From: Leptonema illini DSM 21528
GTDB lineage: Bacteria > Spirochaetota > Leptospiria > Leptospirales > Leptonemataceae
DNA length: 64,000 nucleotides
Assembly: GCF_000243335.1 (NCBI RefSeq)
Contig: NZ_JH597773.1
Coordinates: forward strand, 4,052,115 to 4,116,114
Direction of reading: 5' to 3'
Positions 8,830-17,438 of this stretch are shown one piece after another (position 1 is the first letter of the stretch; every line of letters starts with the position of its first letter). Below the pieces are notes generated by a model, which was not told the origin of the DNA, did not search any database, and saw only the letters and a program-made list of their open reading frames with translations. A program made the position numbers and the translations under genes.

Positions 8830-9573
8830 ATGTCACAGGATCTTTTCGAATATTCGAAGAAGAAGCCGGTTCTGCCCGGGGCGGCCATATCCAGCGCGCC
8901 GCAACCGGGGCCGGCTGCAGGCGAATCGGGCATGAGCGAAGCGTCTGTGTCGTCAGGGGCCTCGCCCAATCCCTTTGCCGATATTGTGACTCTTGACGAA
9001 TTGAAAGACGTCGCGTCAGAATGCCGCCGCTGCCGGCTCTGTGAAACGCGAAAGACAGTCGTCTTCGGCGAGGGCAATCCGAAGGCCAGACTGATGTTTA
9101 TCGGGGAGGGACCTGGCAAGACTGAGGACGAGACCGGACGTCCCTTTGTCGGCCGGGCCGGTGAGCTGCTCACCCGTATCATCGAGAACGGTATGCATCT
9201 GCGGCGCGAAGACGTCTATATCGCGAACGTCGTTAAGTGCCGGCCCACCGTCGACGGTCTGGGTACGCGAGACCGCCCGCCTGAGGCCGACGAGACGGCG
9301 GCCTGTTCACCTTTTCTTCTGCGACAGATCGAGATCATCAAGCCCGACGCCATCGTCACGCTGGGCAATCCGTCGACGCGGTTTCTTCTGAAAACCACGG
9401 AGGGAATCACGAAGCTGCGCGGCACAGAGGCGTCGTTTGAAGGCATACCGGTATTCCCGACCTATCATCCGAGCTATGTGCTGCGAAACGGCGGTGATTC
9501 GTCTCCGCTGAAAAAAGACGTCTGGGCCGACATCAAGAAGGTGATGGCGAAGCTCGGCCTGCCTCTGAATTGA
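8830..9573 (+). CDS. family 4 uracil-DNA glycosylase (Fe-S type)
   Basis: This is a family-4 UDG, which removes uracil from DNA in base-excision repair. Cysteines C65, C68 and C71 (CRRCRLC) and C137 (VVKCRP) fit the Fe-S cluster. GEGPG is the active-site loop, GRPFVGRAGELL the conserved helix, and HPSYVLRN the C-terminal motif. ATG 8830 was preferred over TTG 8809 because GGAG sits 9 nt before it. Residues 1-50 form a Pro/Ala/Ser-rich leader that is probably disordered. The gene follows phoH by 17 nt. Confidence 0.9.
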   Translation: MSQDLFEYSKKKPVLPGAAISSAPQPGPAAGESGMSEASVSSGASPNPFADIVTLDELKDVASECRRCRLCETRKTVVFGEGNPKARLMFIGEGPGKTEDETGRPFVGRAGELLTRIIENGMHLRREDVYIANVVKCRPTVDGLGTRDRPPEADETAACSPFLLRQIEIIKPDAIVTLGNPSTRFLLKTTEGITKLRGTEASFEGIPVFPTYHPSYVLRNGGDSSPLKKDVWADIKKVMAKLGLPLN

Positions 9574-9608
9574 CTTTACAGGGCGTCTTCTTTTTGCAGC
9601 CTGGAAGA

Positions 9609-10538
9609 ATGGAAGATCAGCTCAACTCCGTCGCCTATCATCTGGGAGAGTTCCGTCCGCTGCGCGAATGCAACATCAACATCATGACGCATGCGCTGCA
9701 GTATGGCACGATGGTCTTCGGCGGCATGCGGGGTTATCATGACGCTGAGACGAACAACGTTTTTCTTTTTCGACCTTATGATCATTTTCGCAGACTGCAT
9801 CGCAGCTCTCGCATCATGCAGATGCAACCGTCTCTCACGCCCGAGCAGATGGCCGACATAGCCCTTGAGCTCGTCAGACGCAACGAGTATCGTTGCAACG
9901 TGTACTTCCGTCCTTTTATCTACAAGTCCGAGCTGAAGCTTTCGCCGCGATTGCACGACGTCGCCGATTCCTTTTCGATTTATACGATGAAGCTCGACGA
10001 TTACATCGATACGAGCCGCGGCCTGAATGTCGCCGTCTCAAGCTGGAGGCGTATCGACGATAACGTCATTCCCACTCGCGCGAAAGTGGCCGGGGGTTAT
10101 GCGAACTCCGCTCTGGCAAAATCCGAAGCGGTGCAGAACGGTTTCGACGAGGCGATCTTCCTCGACTCGCGAGGCTTCATCAGCGAAGGAAGCGCCGAGA
10201 ATCTTTTTGTCGTAAGGGACGGCGTTCTTATCACGCCTCCTAACAGCGCTTCGATCCTTGAAGGCATCACGATGCGTACGATCATCGAACTCGCGAAAGA
10301 CGAGGGCATCGAAGTAATACGACGAGATATCGGTCGTTCCGAGCTGTATATTGCCGACGAGGTTTTTTTCACGGGAACGGGAGCTCAGGTGGCCTGGGTG
10401 GCGCAGATCGATCGACGCCTCATCGCCGACGGAGCGATCGGTCCGATCACGCAGCGTCTGCGCGACCGTTATATGCAGCTTGTGCGCGGGCGTGATACGA
10501 AGTTCAAAGACTGGGCCGTTCCGGTGTACGCTTCGTGA
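9609..10538 (+). CDS. ilvE: branched-chain amino acid aminotransferase
   Basis: This class IV PLP aminotransferase has about 309 residues from ATG 9609. The PLP lysine is K159 in RAKVAGGYANS. GFDEAIFLDSRGFISEGSAENLF and the C-terminal DEVFFTGTGAQV are typical of IlvE. It interconverts branched-chain amino acids and their keto acids in the cytoplasm. The frame also opens at TTG 9570, overlapping the UDG stop, so the true start could be upstream. Its stop overlaps the GTG of the permease gene, suggesting coupling of amino-acid metabolism and transport. Confidence 0.88.
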   Translation: MEDQLNSVAYHLGEFRPLRECNINIMTHALQYGTMVFGGMRGYHDAETNNVFLFRPYDHFRRLHRSSRIMQMQPSLTPEQMADIALELVRRNEYRCNVYFRPFIYKSELKLSPRLHDVADSFSIYTMKLDDYIDTSRGLNVAVSSWRRIDDNVIPTRAKVAGGYANSALAKSEAVQNGFDEAIFLDSRGFISEGSAENLFVVRDGVLITPPNSASILEGITMRTIIELAKDEGIEVIRRDIGRSELYIADEVFFTGTGAQVAWVAQIDRRLIADGAIGPITQRLRDRYMQLVRGRDTKFKDWAVPVYAS

Positions 10539-11944
10539 CGCAGCCCGCCGCTTCTACCTATCAGGCAGGCCTCGGTTGGACCGAGGCCTTTTCCATCATT
10601 ATCGGCCGTATTATCGGTTCGGGTATCTTTCGCACGCCGGCCTCGGTGATGCTTGCCGTCTCGGGCGGCCTCGGGCCTTTCTTTGTCGTCTGGATTCTCG
10701 GAGGTCTGTTAACCTTTCTCTCGGCGTTGCTTTATTCCGAGATGGTGGCCATGCTTCCGAAAAACGGCGGTCCGTACGTCTATCTCAGGGCCGCCTTTCC
10801 GCCTATCATCAGCTTTCTTCGCGGCTGGGCGATGTTCTTCGTTTCAGAGACCGCATCGATCGTCGTCGTCTCTATCGTCTTCGCCGAATACAGCTCTCGC
10901 GTTATCGTAATCGCCGGCCTGTCCGATCCCGGTCTTTTGTTTCGCGGACTTCTTGCCCTGGGTACGATCTGGTCGTTAACAGGCGCCAATATGCTCGGCG
11001 TACGCTTCTCGGGCCTCTTTCAGGACGTTCTTAGCTTCGTAAAGATCGCCTCTCTTGCTGCCGTCATCGTCGTCGGCACCGTCTTTGATCCGCAGCCTTC
11101 GCATTTTGCGGCTTCCTGGTGGCCCGATCAGCCTGTGATCGAAACGATACTGGGTATGGCGATGGCCTTGCGCTATGTGCTTTTCTCATACAGCGGATGG
11201 GAAGGCGCTACCTATGTGGCCGAAGAGGTGAAGAATCCGGCGAAGAATCTGCCTCTTTCTCTTTTCGCGGGTATCGGCATGGTGATGCTGCTTTATATCT
11301 CGGCTAACGTCGCCTATGTGCTGCAGCTGTCGCCGGCCGAATTGATCGAATCGCCGTCCGTCGCCGCCGTCGCCCTTGAACGAGCGGCCGGCAATATCGG
11401 CGGCCTCTTGATCTCGCTGGCCGTCGTCGCCAACACCTTCGGCAACGTGAACTCACAGATCTTCACCAAAAGCCGCACCTGGCAGGCGATGGCCCGCGAT
11501 GGCCTGTTCTTTCGCATTCTTGCTCCGTTATCCAGGGCTGGCGTTCCGACCATGTCGCTGCTTTTTCAGGGGCTCTGGGCGACGGCGCTGCTTCTCCTGG
11601 CCCTTACCGCCGATCATTTCAAGGCTGAGGGCGAGAAATCGGCCTATGACCGCGTCATTGATTTCTTCTCGTTTACGTCGGCCGTGTTCAACTTTCTTAC
11701 GTTCTATGCCGTGTTGCGACTGCGGCAGCTGCTTCCCGATAAGCATCGTCCCTTTCGCACGCCGGCCTTTCCGCTTGTCTTTGGCGCCGTGATGCTGATT
11801 CAAACGGCCTTTGCCGTCTTCACGTTTATTACGTCTCCCTGGGCCTCTCTTGCCGGATTGGCTCTGACGACAACAGGGTTAGTCTACTGGCATTTCGGCG
11901 TCGACCATGAGGCGAAGCAGGATCGCAGAGGCCAGGATGCATGA
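10535..11944 (+). CDS. APC-family amino acid permease
   Basis: The product is 469 residues with about twelve membrane segments. The first contains the APC hallmark AFSIIIGRIIGSGIF. YSGWEGATYVAEEVKNPAKNLP in the middle is typical of LAT- or YfnA-like transporters, and the helix ending in FGNVNSQIF also fits the family. It should sit in the inner membrane and import or exchange amino acids. The GTG start overlaps the ilvE stop and the stop overlaps the msrC ATG, making an ilvE-permease-msrC unit. Confidence 0.88.
   Translation: MTQPAASTYQAGLGWTEAFSIIIGRIIGSGIFRTPASVMLAVSGGLGPFFVVWILGGLLTFLSALLYSEMVAMLPKNGGPYVYLRAAFPPIISFLRGWAMFFVSETASIVVVSIVFAEYSSRVIVIAGLSDPGLLFRGLLALGTIWSLTGANMLGVRFSGLFQDVLSFVKIASLAAVIVVGTVFDPQPSHFAASWWPDQPVIETILGMAMALRYVLFSYSGWEGATYVAEEVKNPAKNLPLSLFAGIGMVMLLYISANVAYVLQLSPAELIESPSVAAVALERAAGNIGGLLISLAVVANTFGNVNSQIFTKSRTWQAMARDGLFFRILAPLSRAGVPTMSLLFQGLWATALLLLALTADHFKAEGEKSAYDRVIDFFSFTSAVFNFLTFYAVLRLRQLLPDKHRPFRTPAFPLVFGAVMLIQTAFAVFTFITSPWASLAGLALTTTGLVYWHFGVDHEAKQDRRGQDA
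10567..10592 (+). terminator. terminator-like hairpin inside the permease gene
   Basis: A perfect 9-bp inverted repeat, AGGCCTCGG (10567-10575) and CCGAGGCCT (10581-10589), with a 5-nt loop and a run of T ending at 10592. It covers codons 11-19 of the permease, just after the ilvE/permease junction. It could attenuate transcription between the two genes or simply reflect codon choice. Confidence 0.45.
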
Positions 11945-12422
11945 CATTCTAATCGAAGGGGCCGACCGCTCTTCTATGTATGAGCAGCTGATCCCGCAGA
12001 TCAGAGCGCTGCTCGAAGGCGAGAAGGATGCCATCGCCAACCTGGCAAATACGGCAGCGGCGTTGAAGCAGGCCTTCGGTTTTCTCTGGGTCGGATTCTA
12101 CCTTGTCAGAGAACAGGAGCTTGTTCTCGGTCCCTTTCAGGGCCCTGTAGCCTGTACGCGTATTGCCTTCGGTCGCGGCGTTTGCGGCTCTGCCTGGCAG
12201 CAGCGGCAGACGATCATCGTTCCCGATGTGAATCAGTTTCCCGGACACATCGCCTGTTCGAGCGCCTCTCGCTCAGAGATTGTTGTACCCCTCTTGCATG
12301 GCGGTGAGGTCGTCGGTGTGCTTGATATCGATAGCGATCGGCTCGATGATTTCTCGAAAGTCGATCAGGAAGCTCTGGAATCCATCGCCTCGTTGTTGAC
12401 GCCTTTTTTAAGAAATCCTTGA
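11937..12422 (+). CDS. msrC: free methionine-R-sulfoxide reductase (GAF domain)
   Basis: This single GAF-domain protein of 161 residues reduces free methionine-(R)-sulfoxide using thioredoxin. Three cysteines, C73, C83 and C107, keep the same spacing (10 and 24) as C84, C94 and C118 of E. coli MsrC. Flanking motifs VGFYLV, GRGVCGSAW, VVPLLHGGEVVGVLDIDS and the final helix also fit. ATG 11937 overlaps the permease stop (ATGCATGA), favouring this start over the upstream in-frame alternative. It acts in cytoplasmic oxidative-stress repair. Confidence 0.92.
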   Translation: MHDILIEGADRSSMYEQLIPQIRALLEGEKDAIANLANTAAALKQAFGFLWVGFYLVREQELVLGPFQGPVACTRIAFGRGVCGSAWQQRQTIIVPDVNQFPGHIACSSASRSEIVVPLLHGGEVVGVLDIDSDRLDDFSKVDQEALESIASLLTPFLRNP

Positions 12423-12489
12423 CGAATCCTGCGCACCCCATCATGATAGGGCGGCATCCCGATGAATCGGGGTATAACAGGAGAGACTC

Positions 12490-12789
12490 ATGAGACGAAC
12501 ACTGCTTCTACTGGCTATTCTCTTTACAGGAACCATAATGTGGACTCCGGCGCTTTCCGCGGATGGCTGCTACATCTGCGGCTCGGGCAGCACCGATGCC
12601 TGCCGTGACTACTGCCGCTACTCGGGATCAGACACCTTCGACAATCGCAAGAAGTGCGAAAAGGCCGGCTGCAAGGTAAGCGGAACTGCTTCCTGCCCGA
12701 CAGCCGTAAACTACAAGGTATGCAACGCCCTTCAGGAGAGATCCATCTCTGAAATGCTGCTTGCTCACTTTCAGGTTCGCGTTCAGTAA
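12490..12789 (+). CDS. small cysteine-rich secreted protein
   Basis: The 99-residue product has a clear signal peptide ending near PALSA (residue 24). The mature part has eight cysteines at 27, 30, 38, 42, 56, 61, 69 and 78, consistent with four disulfides and an extracytoplasmic location. AGGAG precedes the ATG. A short hairpin (CCCGA/TCGGG, 12458-12471) lies just upstream and a terminator follows the gene. No family is recognised. The even cysteine count and small size suggest a compact disulfide-bonded domain. Confidence 0.8.
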   Translation: MRRTLLLLAILFTGTIMWTPALSADGCYICGSGSTDACRDYCRYSGSDTFDNRKKCEKAGCKVSGTASCPTAVNYKVCNALQERSISEMLLAHFQVRVQ

Positions 12790-12813
12790 CGGGTAGATTC
12801 TGTGAATGATAGA

Positions 12814-12837
12814 GGTCGGGCAATAGTCCGGCCTTTT
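12814..12837 (+). terminator. rho-independent terminator after the cysteine-rich gene
   Basis: Stem GGTCGG (12814-12819) pairs with CCGGCC (12828-12833), including one G-T pair, followed by TTTT. It lies 25 nt after the stop codon. Confidence 0.65.
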
Positions 12838-12880
12838 GCTATTTATTGACATGAACCGTGGAATGTGAGACGATTGCCCT

Positions 12881-13435
12881 ATGAAACACGTTCTTGTCCC
12901 TCTGGCCGAAGGCTTTGAAGAAATGGAAGGCATCATCGTCGTCGACGTTCTGCGTCGGGCAGGCTTTGACGTCGTCACTGCCTCGCTGAATGACGGACCC
13001 GTGAAAGCCGCCCGACAGACTGTGCACATCGCCGATATGACGCTCGATCAGGCGATACAAAAAGGACTTTCTTTTGATCTGATCGTGCTGCCCGGTGGTG
13101 GTAAAGGCGCCGAAAATCTCGCCGCAGATGCTCGCATCGCCTCCCTCTTAAAAGAGATGAAGAAAGAGCAGAAATGGATCGCTGCAATCTGCGCTGCGCC
13201 TAACGTTCTCTTAAAGCATGGAATACTCGGCGATCAGGATCGCTTTACGCTGTTTCCGGGGACGATGCCCGGCCGGCATCCTGGTTATGCTCCTGATGAG
13301 CGCGTCGTCGTCTCGGGCAGAGTCGTCACCAGCAAAGGTCCGGGTACGGCATTTGAATTCGCTCTCTCGCTTGTCGAACTACTGGGCGGGGCGCCGCTTC
13401 GAGATAAGGTGGCAGGGCCGCTCTTTGTGAAATGA
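12881..13435 (+). CDS. DJ-1/PfpI family protein
   Basis: The 184-residue length is typical of the DJ-1/YajL branch. The nucleophile is C104 in AAICAAPN and the partner acid is E16 in EGFEEMEG; the spacing of 88 equals that of E18/C106 in human DJ-1. LPGGGKGAENL and TSKGPGTAFEFAL are also conserved. The family is linked to oxidative or glyoxal stress protection in the cytoplasm. A TTGACA box lies 35 nt before ATG with no ribosome binding site, so the mRNA may be leaderless. Confidence 0.9.
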   Translation: MKHVLVPLAEGFEEMEGIIVVDVLRRAGFDVVTASLNDGPVKAARQTVHIADMTLDQAIQKGLSFDLIVLPGGGKGAENLAADARIASLLKEMKKEQKWIAAICAAPNVLLKHGILGDQDRFTLFPGTMPGRHPGYAPDERVVVSGRVVTSKGPGTAFEFALSLVELLGGAPLRDKVAGPLFVK

Positions 13436-13477
13436 GTTTGTCTTGACAGAAGAGCGGGAGTGCAGACAGATCATAGG

Positions 13478-14530
13478 ATGAAGCGTTCCTATCTTCTGTT
13501 CATCTTATTCTCTGTGACGGCACTGCAGGCTCAGACTCCCATCTCGATGGGCCGACCCGACATATATACCAGTGAAAAGGGCGGCTTCACGATTCCCGTA
13601 CCTGTTCTTAAATCGGTGGGTGGCCGCGGCTACGAAGAGGAATCTTCGATAACGTTCCAGGATGACTTCGAGGCCTTTCTTCGAATCGACTTTTCTGATC
13701 TATCACAGGCGATGATCGAACGTCTGGAATCGGGCGAGATTCCCGAGGCGGCCTATCTTGAGTGGATGGGAAAGCAGCAGTTTTTCAGGTCGGTCATCCT
13801 CCCGGCAAAGCCAGGAACAACGATAGCCGGCGAGCAAGCCCTGACGTTGGACGGAAGGCCGGCCTATCTGCTCACGCTCAGTATTCCTGAAGGCTCTACC
13901 GTATTGGTTAACGGCGCACGTGTCGATGCTCGCCGCAGCCTTCTGCTTTTTATACGAAACGAGCGCGTCTATATCATGCATGCACAGGAAAGTATTCTTG
14001 CGCGGATGGTCGGCAATAAGGAGCGCCTTACAGACGAAGAGGCCCATAAGGAAATTCGCGAGGCGCTTCTCGGATATCAGAAGACGATGACCTTTCATCC
14101 TCTGAAAATTCTGCCTGCCGATGAAAAGCTCTGTGGCGGTGTAAAGAAGGGGTCTTTTTATTATGAGCCTGCTATGGGTCTTCTGATACTTGTGGACAGG
14201 AATGGAGCCGCCCAGACTCAAATCCGCTATCTCGATCGTTTTTATAAAAAGGAAAAGATTACCTGGACCTCCAGTTGTTCCTATGAGCTCGAAGCCGTCG
14301 AGCTGCATGATCCCATACTGGAAGAAAAGATAGGGCAGAAGTGGAAGATCACGATCACGGGCTTTACGGATCGCTATTATCTCTGGACGATGGTGCGCGA
14401 GAGCGGCGAGGTCAAGAAAGGCCGCTTCTACTTTGTGAAAGATCGAGATGCCTTCATCGAAGAGCAGAAGAAGAATCCGATGAATTCTTTTGATCCCGCC
14501 GAAGCGAAAGAGCAGAAACCGCAGGAATAA
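13478..14530 (+). CDS. secreted protein of unknown function
   Basis: The product is 350 residues from ATG 13478, chosen because it begins a clear signal peptide (KRSYLLFILFSVTALQA) with cleavage before QTPI. The mature part is mixed alpha/beta without a recognised domain: an N-terminal GGFTIPVP segment, a central basic stretch and a charged C-terminus (SFDPAEAKEQKPQE). Periplasmic or surface location is expected. TTGACA lies 35 nt upstream. It may be co-transcribed with the DUF1569-like gene 43 nt downstream. Confidence 0.7.
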   Translation: MKRSYLLFILFSVTALQAQTPISMGRPDIYTSEKGGFTIPVPVLKSVGGRGYEEESSITFQDDFEAFLRIDFSDLSQAMIERLESGEIPEAAYLEWMGKQQFFRSVILPAKPGTTIAGEQALTLDGRPAYLLTLSIPEGSTVLVNGARVDARRSLLLFIRNERVYIMHAQESILARMVGNKERLTDEEAHKEIREALLGYQKTMTFHPLKILPADEKLCGGVKKGSFYYEPAMGLLILVDRNGAAQTQIRYLDRFYKKEKITWTSSCSYELEAVELHDPILEEKIGQKWKITITGFTDRYYLWTMVRESGEVKKGRFYFVKDRDAFIEEQKKNPMNSFDPAEAKEQKPQE

Positions 14531-14573
14531 GCATGCATCCGATTACGAACATAGAACCGTTCAGGAGACAGGA

Positions 14574-15098
14574 ATGAATCGACGTGCATTTTTATTGCGA
14601 ACTGGCGGCGGTGTTCTTGCTGCCGTTGCAGGCGGACTCTGGCTGCGACGCACAACGATACCGACGCCCGATATTCAGGCCATGCTTGCCGAGCTGAAAG
14701 GCTGGCGAGGGCGGTCCGTTACGACGACGGGCAGCTGGTCGCCGGCGCAGATATTCACACATCTGGCGCAGAGTATCGAGTATTCGATGACGGGTTATCC
14801 AGAGATGAAGCCGGCGCTGTTTCAGAAGACGGCAGGCTCGGCGGCCTTTTTCGTTTTCTCGTCGCTCGGGAAAATGAAGCACAATCTTGCCGATCCCATC
14901 CCCGGAGCTCCGTCTCTTGAAACGAGCGATACGGGCAGCGCCCTCGATCGACTGATCACCGCACTTCAATCGTTCCATGATTTCTCCGGAGAGCTGCGTC
15001 CGCATTTCGCCTATGGCGCATTGAGTAAGGCCGAATACGCTGCCGCACATCTCATGCATATACGGGACCATCAGCGCGAATTCACCGTCGGAGGATGA
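14574..15098 (+). CDS. DUF1569 (DinB-like) protein with an N-terminal export signal
   Basis: The product is 174 residues from ATG 14574, preceded by AGGAGACAGGA. MNRRAFLLRTGGGVLAAVAGG resembles a Tat-type signal with RR. The remainder looks like DUF1569 in the DinB superfamily: SWSPAQIFTHLAQSIEYSM and a final AHLMHIRDHQREF. The histidines are the usual metal-ligand positions of DinB folds. Export of a DinB-like domain is unusual and suggests cofactor loading before transport, or a membrane anchor. Function unknown. Confidence 0.75.
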   Translation: MNRRAFLLRTGGGVLAAVAGGLWLRRTTIPTPDIQAMLAELKGWRGRSVTTTGSWSPAQIFTHLAQSIEYSMTGYPEMKPALFQKTAGSAAFFVFSSLGKMKHNLADPIPGAPSLETSDTGSALDRLITALQSFHDFSGELRPHFAYGALSKAEYAAAHLMHIRDHQREFTVGG

Positions 15099-15099
15099 T

Positions 15100-15852
15100 G
15101 TGTCGGGCGATAGCGTCGAGAGACTGATCGTACTCGGCGCAAGCAATGTCGTTCGCGGATTGCCCGCCCTTGTTTCGTCGATGCGCCGTAGCGAGGGCAA
15201 TGCCGAGTTTCTGGTTGCGGCAGGCCTCGGGCGTTCCTACGGCGTCAGCAGTCGATTCTCTTACAGGATTCTACCGGGCATTCTCACGGGAGGACTGTGG
15301 GCGGCCGTGTCTGATAGAGCGCCCATGCGCACACGTGCGGTTGTGGCCGACGTGGGTAACGATCTACTTTATGGTTTTCCTCCGGAACAGGTTCTGGCAT
15401 GGGTAGAGGACGCTGTCGGGCGTCTTGAGTCCGTCGCTGATGATATCGTTATCGTCGGATTGCCGCTTCACAGTATAGACTCGCTCTCTGAGACGCGCTT
15501 TCGTCTGTTTCGCAGTCTGCTCGTGCCGTCGTGCACACTTTCGCTTTCCGATCTCGCAGTTTCGGCGCGTACAGTTCACGAAGGCCTCATGACGATGGCG
15601 CGAAAGAGAAAGCATCGATTCTTCGAGTTGCGGGCAGGCTGGTACGGGATTGATCCCATTCACATTCGACCGCGCTACTGGAGAGCGGCATGGAGTGAGA
15701 TCGCAGGTCTTCCCGTATCGCAGCCTTTATCGTTAGTCGAGACCATGCGCCTGCGTCTTCTGCGACCGGAGAGGCGCATCCTCTTTTCAAGAGAGCAGAT
15801 TACGGAGCAAACAGGCTCCGGGATTGGAGGTGTGAAGGTATTCCTTTTTTGA
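15100..15852 (+). CDS. probable SGNH-fold hydrolase, degenerate
   Basis: This gene starts at GTG 15100 with GGAGG five bases upstream, directly after the DUF1569 stop. SGNH-like elements are IVLGASNVVRG (block I, Ser retained), VADVGNDLLYG (block III with G-N-D instead of G-x-N-D) and GIDPIHIRP (block V, Asp and His retained). There is no signal peptide. It is probably an esterase or acyltransferase, but the altered block III leaves activity uncertain. The 250-residue length is normal for single-domain SGNH proteins. Confidence 0.6.
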   Translation: MSGDSVERLIVLGASNVVRGLPALVSSMRRSEGNAEFLVAAGLGRSYGVSSRFSYRILPGILTGGLWAAVSDRAPMRTRAVVADVGNDLLYGFPPEQVLAWVEDAVGRLESVADDIVIVGLPLHSIDSLSETRFRLFRSLLVPSCTLSLSDLAVSARTVHEGLMTMARKRKHRFFELRAGWYGIDPIHIRPRYWRAAWSEIAGLPVSQPLSLVETMRLRLLRPERRILFSREQITEQTGSGIGGVKVFLF

Positions 15853-15907
15853 TCGGTTGCAGAAGGTCGATTGACGACATAGGAAGGAGTGCATTCTTTT
15901 ACACGAC

Positions 15908-16888
15908 ATGCCTGTAGTGGATTACTCCGGTATCAGTCTTGCTCCCATGGCCGGATATTCCGATATGCCGTTCCGGCGCATCTGCCGCCGCTTCGGATCA
16001 GCCCTTTCCTACACAGAGTTTGTCAGCACCGATGCCGTGGTTCGCGAGAACGTGCGCACTCTGCAGATGCTTCGCTTTGCCGAAGACGAGCGTCCTGTGA
16101 TCTTCCAGATCTTCGGCTACGATATCGATACGATCGTCGAGGCCGCCTTGCGGCTTGAAGTTCTGCGGCCAGACGGCATCGATCTGAACCTCGGTTGTTC
16201 CGTTCCCAAGGTGGCTCATAAAGGCTCCGGAGCGGCCCTGCTACAGAACCCGGAAAAGATCGGCGTTATCATTGAGGCTATGGTGAAGCGGCTTCGCGTT
16301 CCTGTCAGCGCAAAGATGCGGATCGGCTGGAGCGATACCGACCAGGCCGTCGATATCGCCCGTCGCATTGAGGATGCAGGCGCTTCGATGCTTGCCGTTC
16401 ACGGACGCACGGCAGATCAGCGTTATACGGGCAGGGCCGACTGGAGCGTCATCGGGGCGATGCGAGAGGCTGTTAAGATTCCGCTACTTGGGAATGGAGA
16501 TATCGAATCCCGTGCCGACGCCGAAGAGAAGATGCGTCGCTACGGTGTGGATGGCGTCCTGATCGGTCGCGCAGCACATGGAAACCCCTGGATCTTCCGG
16601 TCCGCTGCAAATCCTGTAACGGCGCAGGAGTTAAGCAGTGTCTTTGCAGAGCACTTGCAGGCCATGCTGGACTTTCACGGAGAGCAGGGGCTCTTTCGTT
16701 TTCGCAAGCATGCGGCGCAATACGGGCGTCACTTCGCCATGACCGACGCACAGAGATCACAGCTTCTTTCTGCCGCTACTACCGAAGAGATGACGCATGT
16801 CTTCGCGCAAGTCGTCAATGACCGAAGGGACAGCGTCTTTCCATCTCTGAAAAGGTCTGTAGCGAATCCGGAGTGTTGCGTTCTTTGA
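15908..16888 (+). CDS. dus: tRNA-dihydrouridine synthase
   Basis: The FMN-dependent enzyme reduces uridine to dihydrouridine in tRNA D-loops. LAPMAGYSDMPFR opens the TIM barrel, the catalytic cysteine is C97 in NLGCSVPK, AVHGRTADQRYTGRADW is the central signature and PLLGNGDI the phosphate-binding loop. The sequence resembles DusB-type enzymes, but the subfamily cannot be fixed by eye. The length of 326 residues is normal. Its 3' end overlaps the convergent PNPOx-like gene by 74 nt. Confidence 0.92.
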   Translation: MPVVDYSGISLAPMAGYSDMPFRRICRRFGSALSYTEFVSTDAVVRENVRTLQMLRFAEDERPVIFQIFGYDIDTIVEAALRLEVLRPDGIDLNLGCSVPKVAHKGSGAALLQNPEKIGVIIEAMVKRLRVPVSAKMRIGWSDTDQAVDIARRIEDAGASMLAVHGRTADQRYTGRADWSVIGAMREAVKIPLLGNGDIESRADAEEKMRRYGVDGVLIGRAAHGNPWIFRSAANPVTAQELSSVFAEHLQAMLDFHGEQGLFRFRKHAAQYGRHFAMTDAQRSQLLSAATTEEMTHVFAQVVNDRRDSVFPSLKRSVANPECCVL

Positions 16889-17438
16889 GGTTCTGCGCGA
16901 TCAACCTCCAGACTCTTTCACCCTGATTCTGTCCGAATTTAAACTTTGCCGTTAACCTCTCGGGTATAATCTGAAGCATCGCAACGCCTTTCAGATTCTT
17001 GCGATATTCGGGATCTTCCGCTGAAAAAGGCCGGTATCCGCCTTCGGGCTGAAGACGTTTCATAAAGAGCGAGAAGGCCTCGCACTTTTGATCGAGGTCC
17101 GTCACCTCTGATATTCTGCCATAAGCGACGACCGATTTGAAGAACGCAGTGGCCGGGCAGGCGATCTCTGCGCCTGAGAAGTAAGATGGAATGATGCTGT
17201 ATTCTTTTGCCACGGCAAAGGTTACGGCCTCTCTTTCGGCGATATCACGCATTTTCTGCCCGATCCGACTGCCGTGCATATAGAACGTGCCTTCGTGATA
17301 CACATAGTTCAGAGGAGTGATATGCGGATGCCCTTCCGCCTGTGTGCCGAGAAAGCCGAAGGTCATCTCGTTCAGGAACGATTCAATCTCGACCCGCCCT
17401 TCGGTCTCATAATCCACGGAAAACTCTTTGCGTCTCAT
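16815..17438 (-). CDS. pyridoxamine 5'-phosphate oxidase-like flavin-binding protein
   Basis: The 207-residue product has the split-barrel FMN-binding fold: FGFLGTQAEGHPHITPLNYVY, TFYMHGSRIGQKMRDI, and VAYGRISEVTD later. This NimA/PNPOx-like group includes flavin reductases and nitroimidazole reductases. It lies back to back with a MocR-type regulator, which in many bacteria controls pyridoxal-phosphate genes, so a link to vitamin B6 is plausible. The C-terminus is coded opposite the dus 3' end. Confidence 0.8.
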   Translation of the reverse strand: MRRKEFSVDYETEGRVEIESFLNEMTFGFLGTQAEGHPHITPLNYVYHEGTFYMHGSRIGQKMRDIAEREAVTFAVAKEYSIIPSYFSGAEIACPATAFFKSVVAYGRISEVTDLDQKCEAFSLFMKRLQPEGGYRPFSAEDPEYRKNLKGVAMLQIIPERLTAKFKFGQNQGERVWRLIAQNLKERNTPDSLQTFSEMERRCPFGH

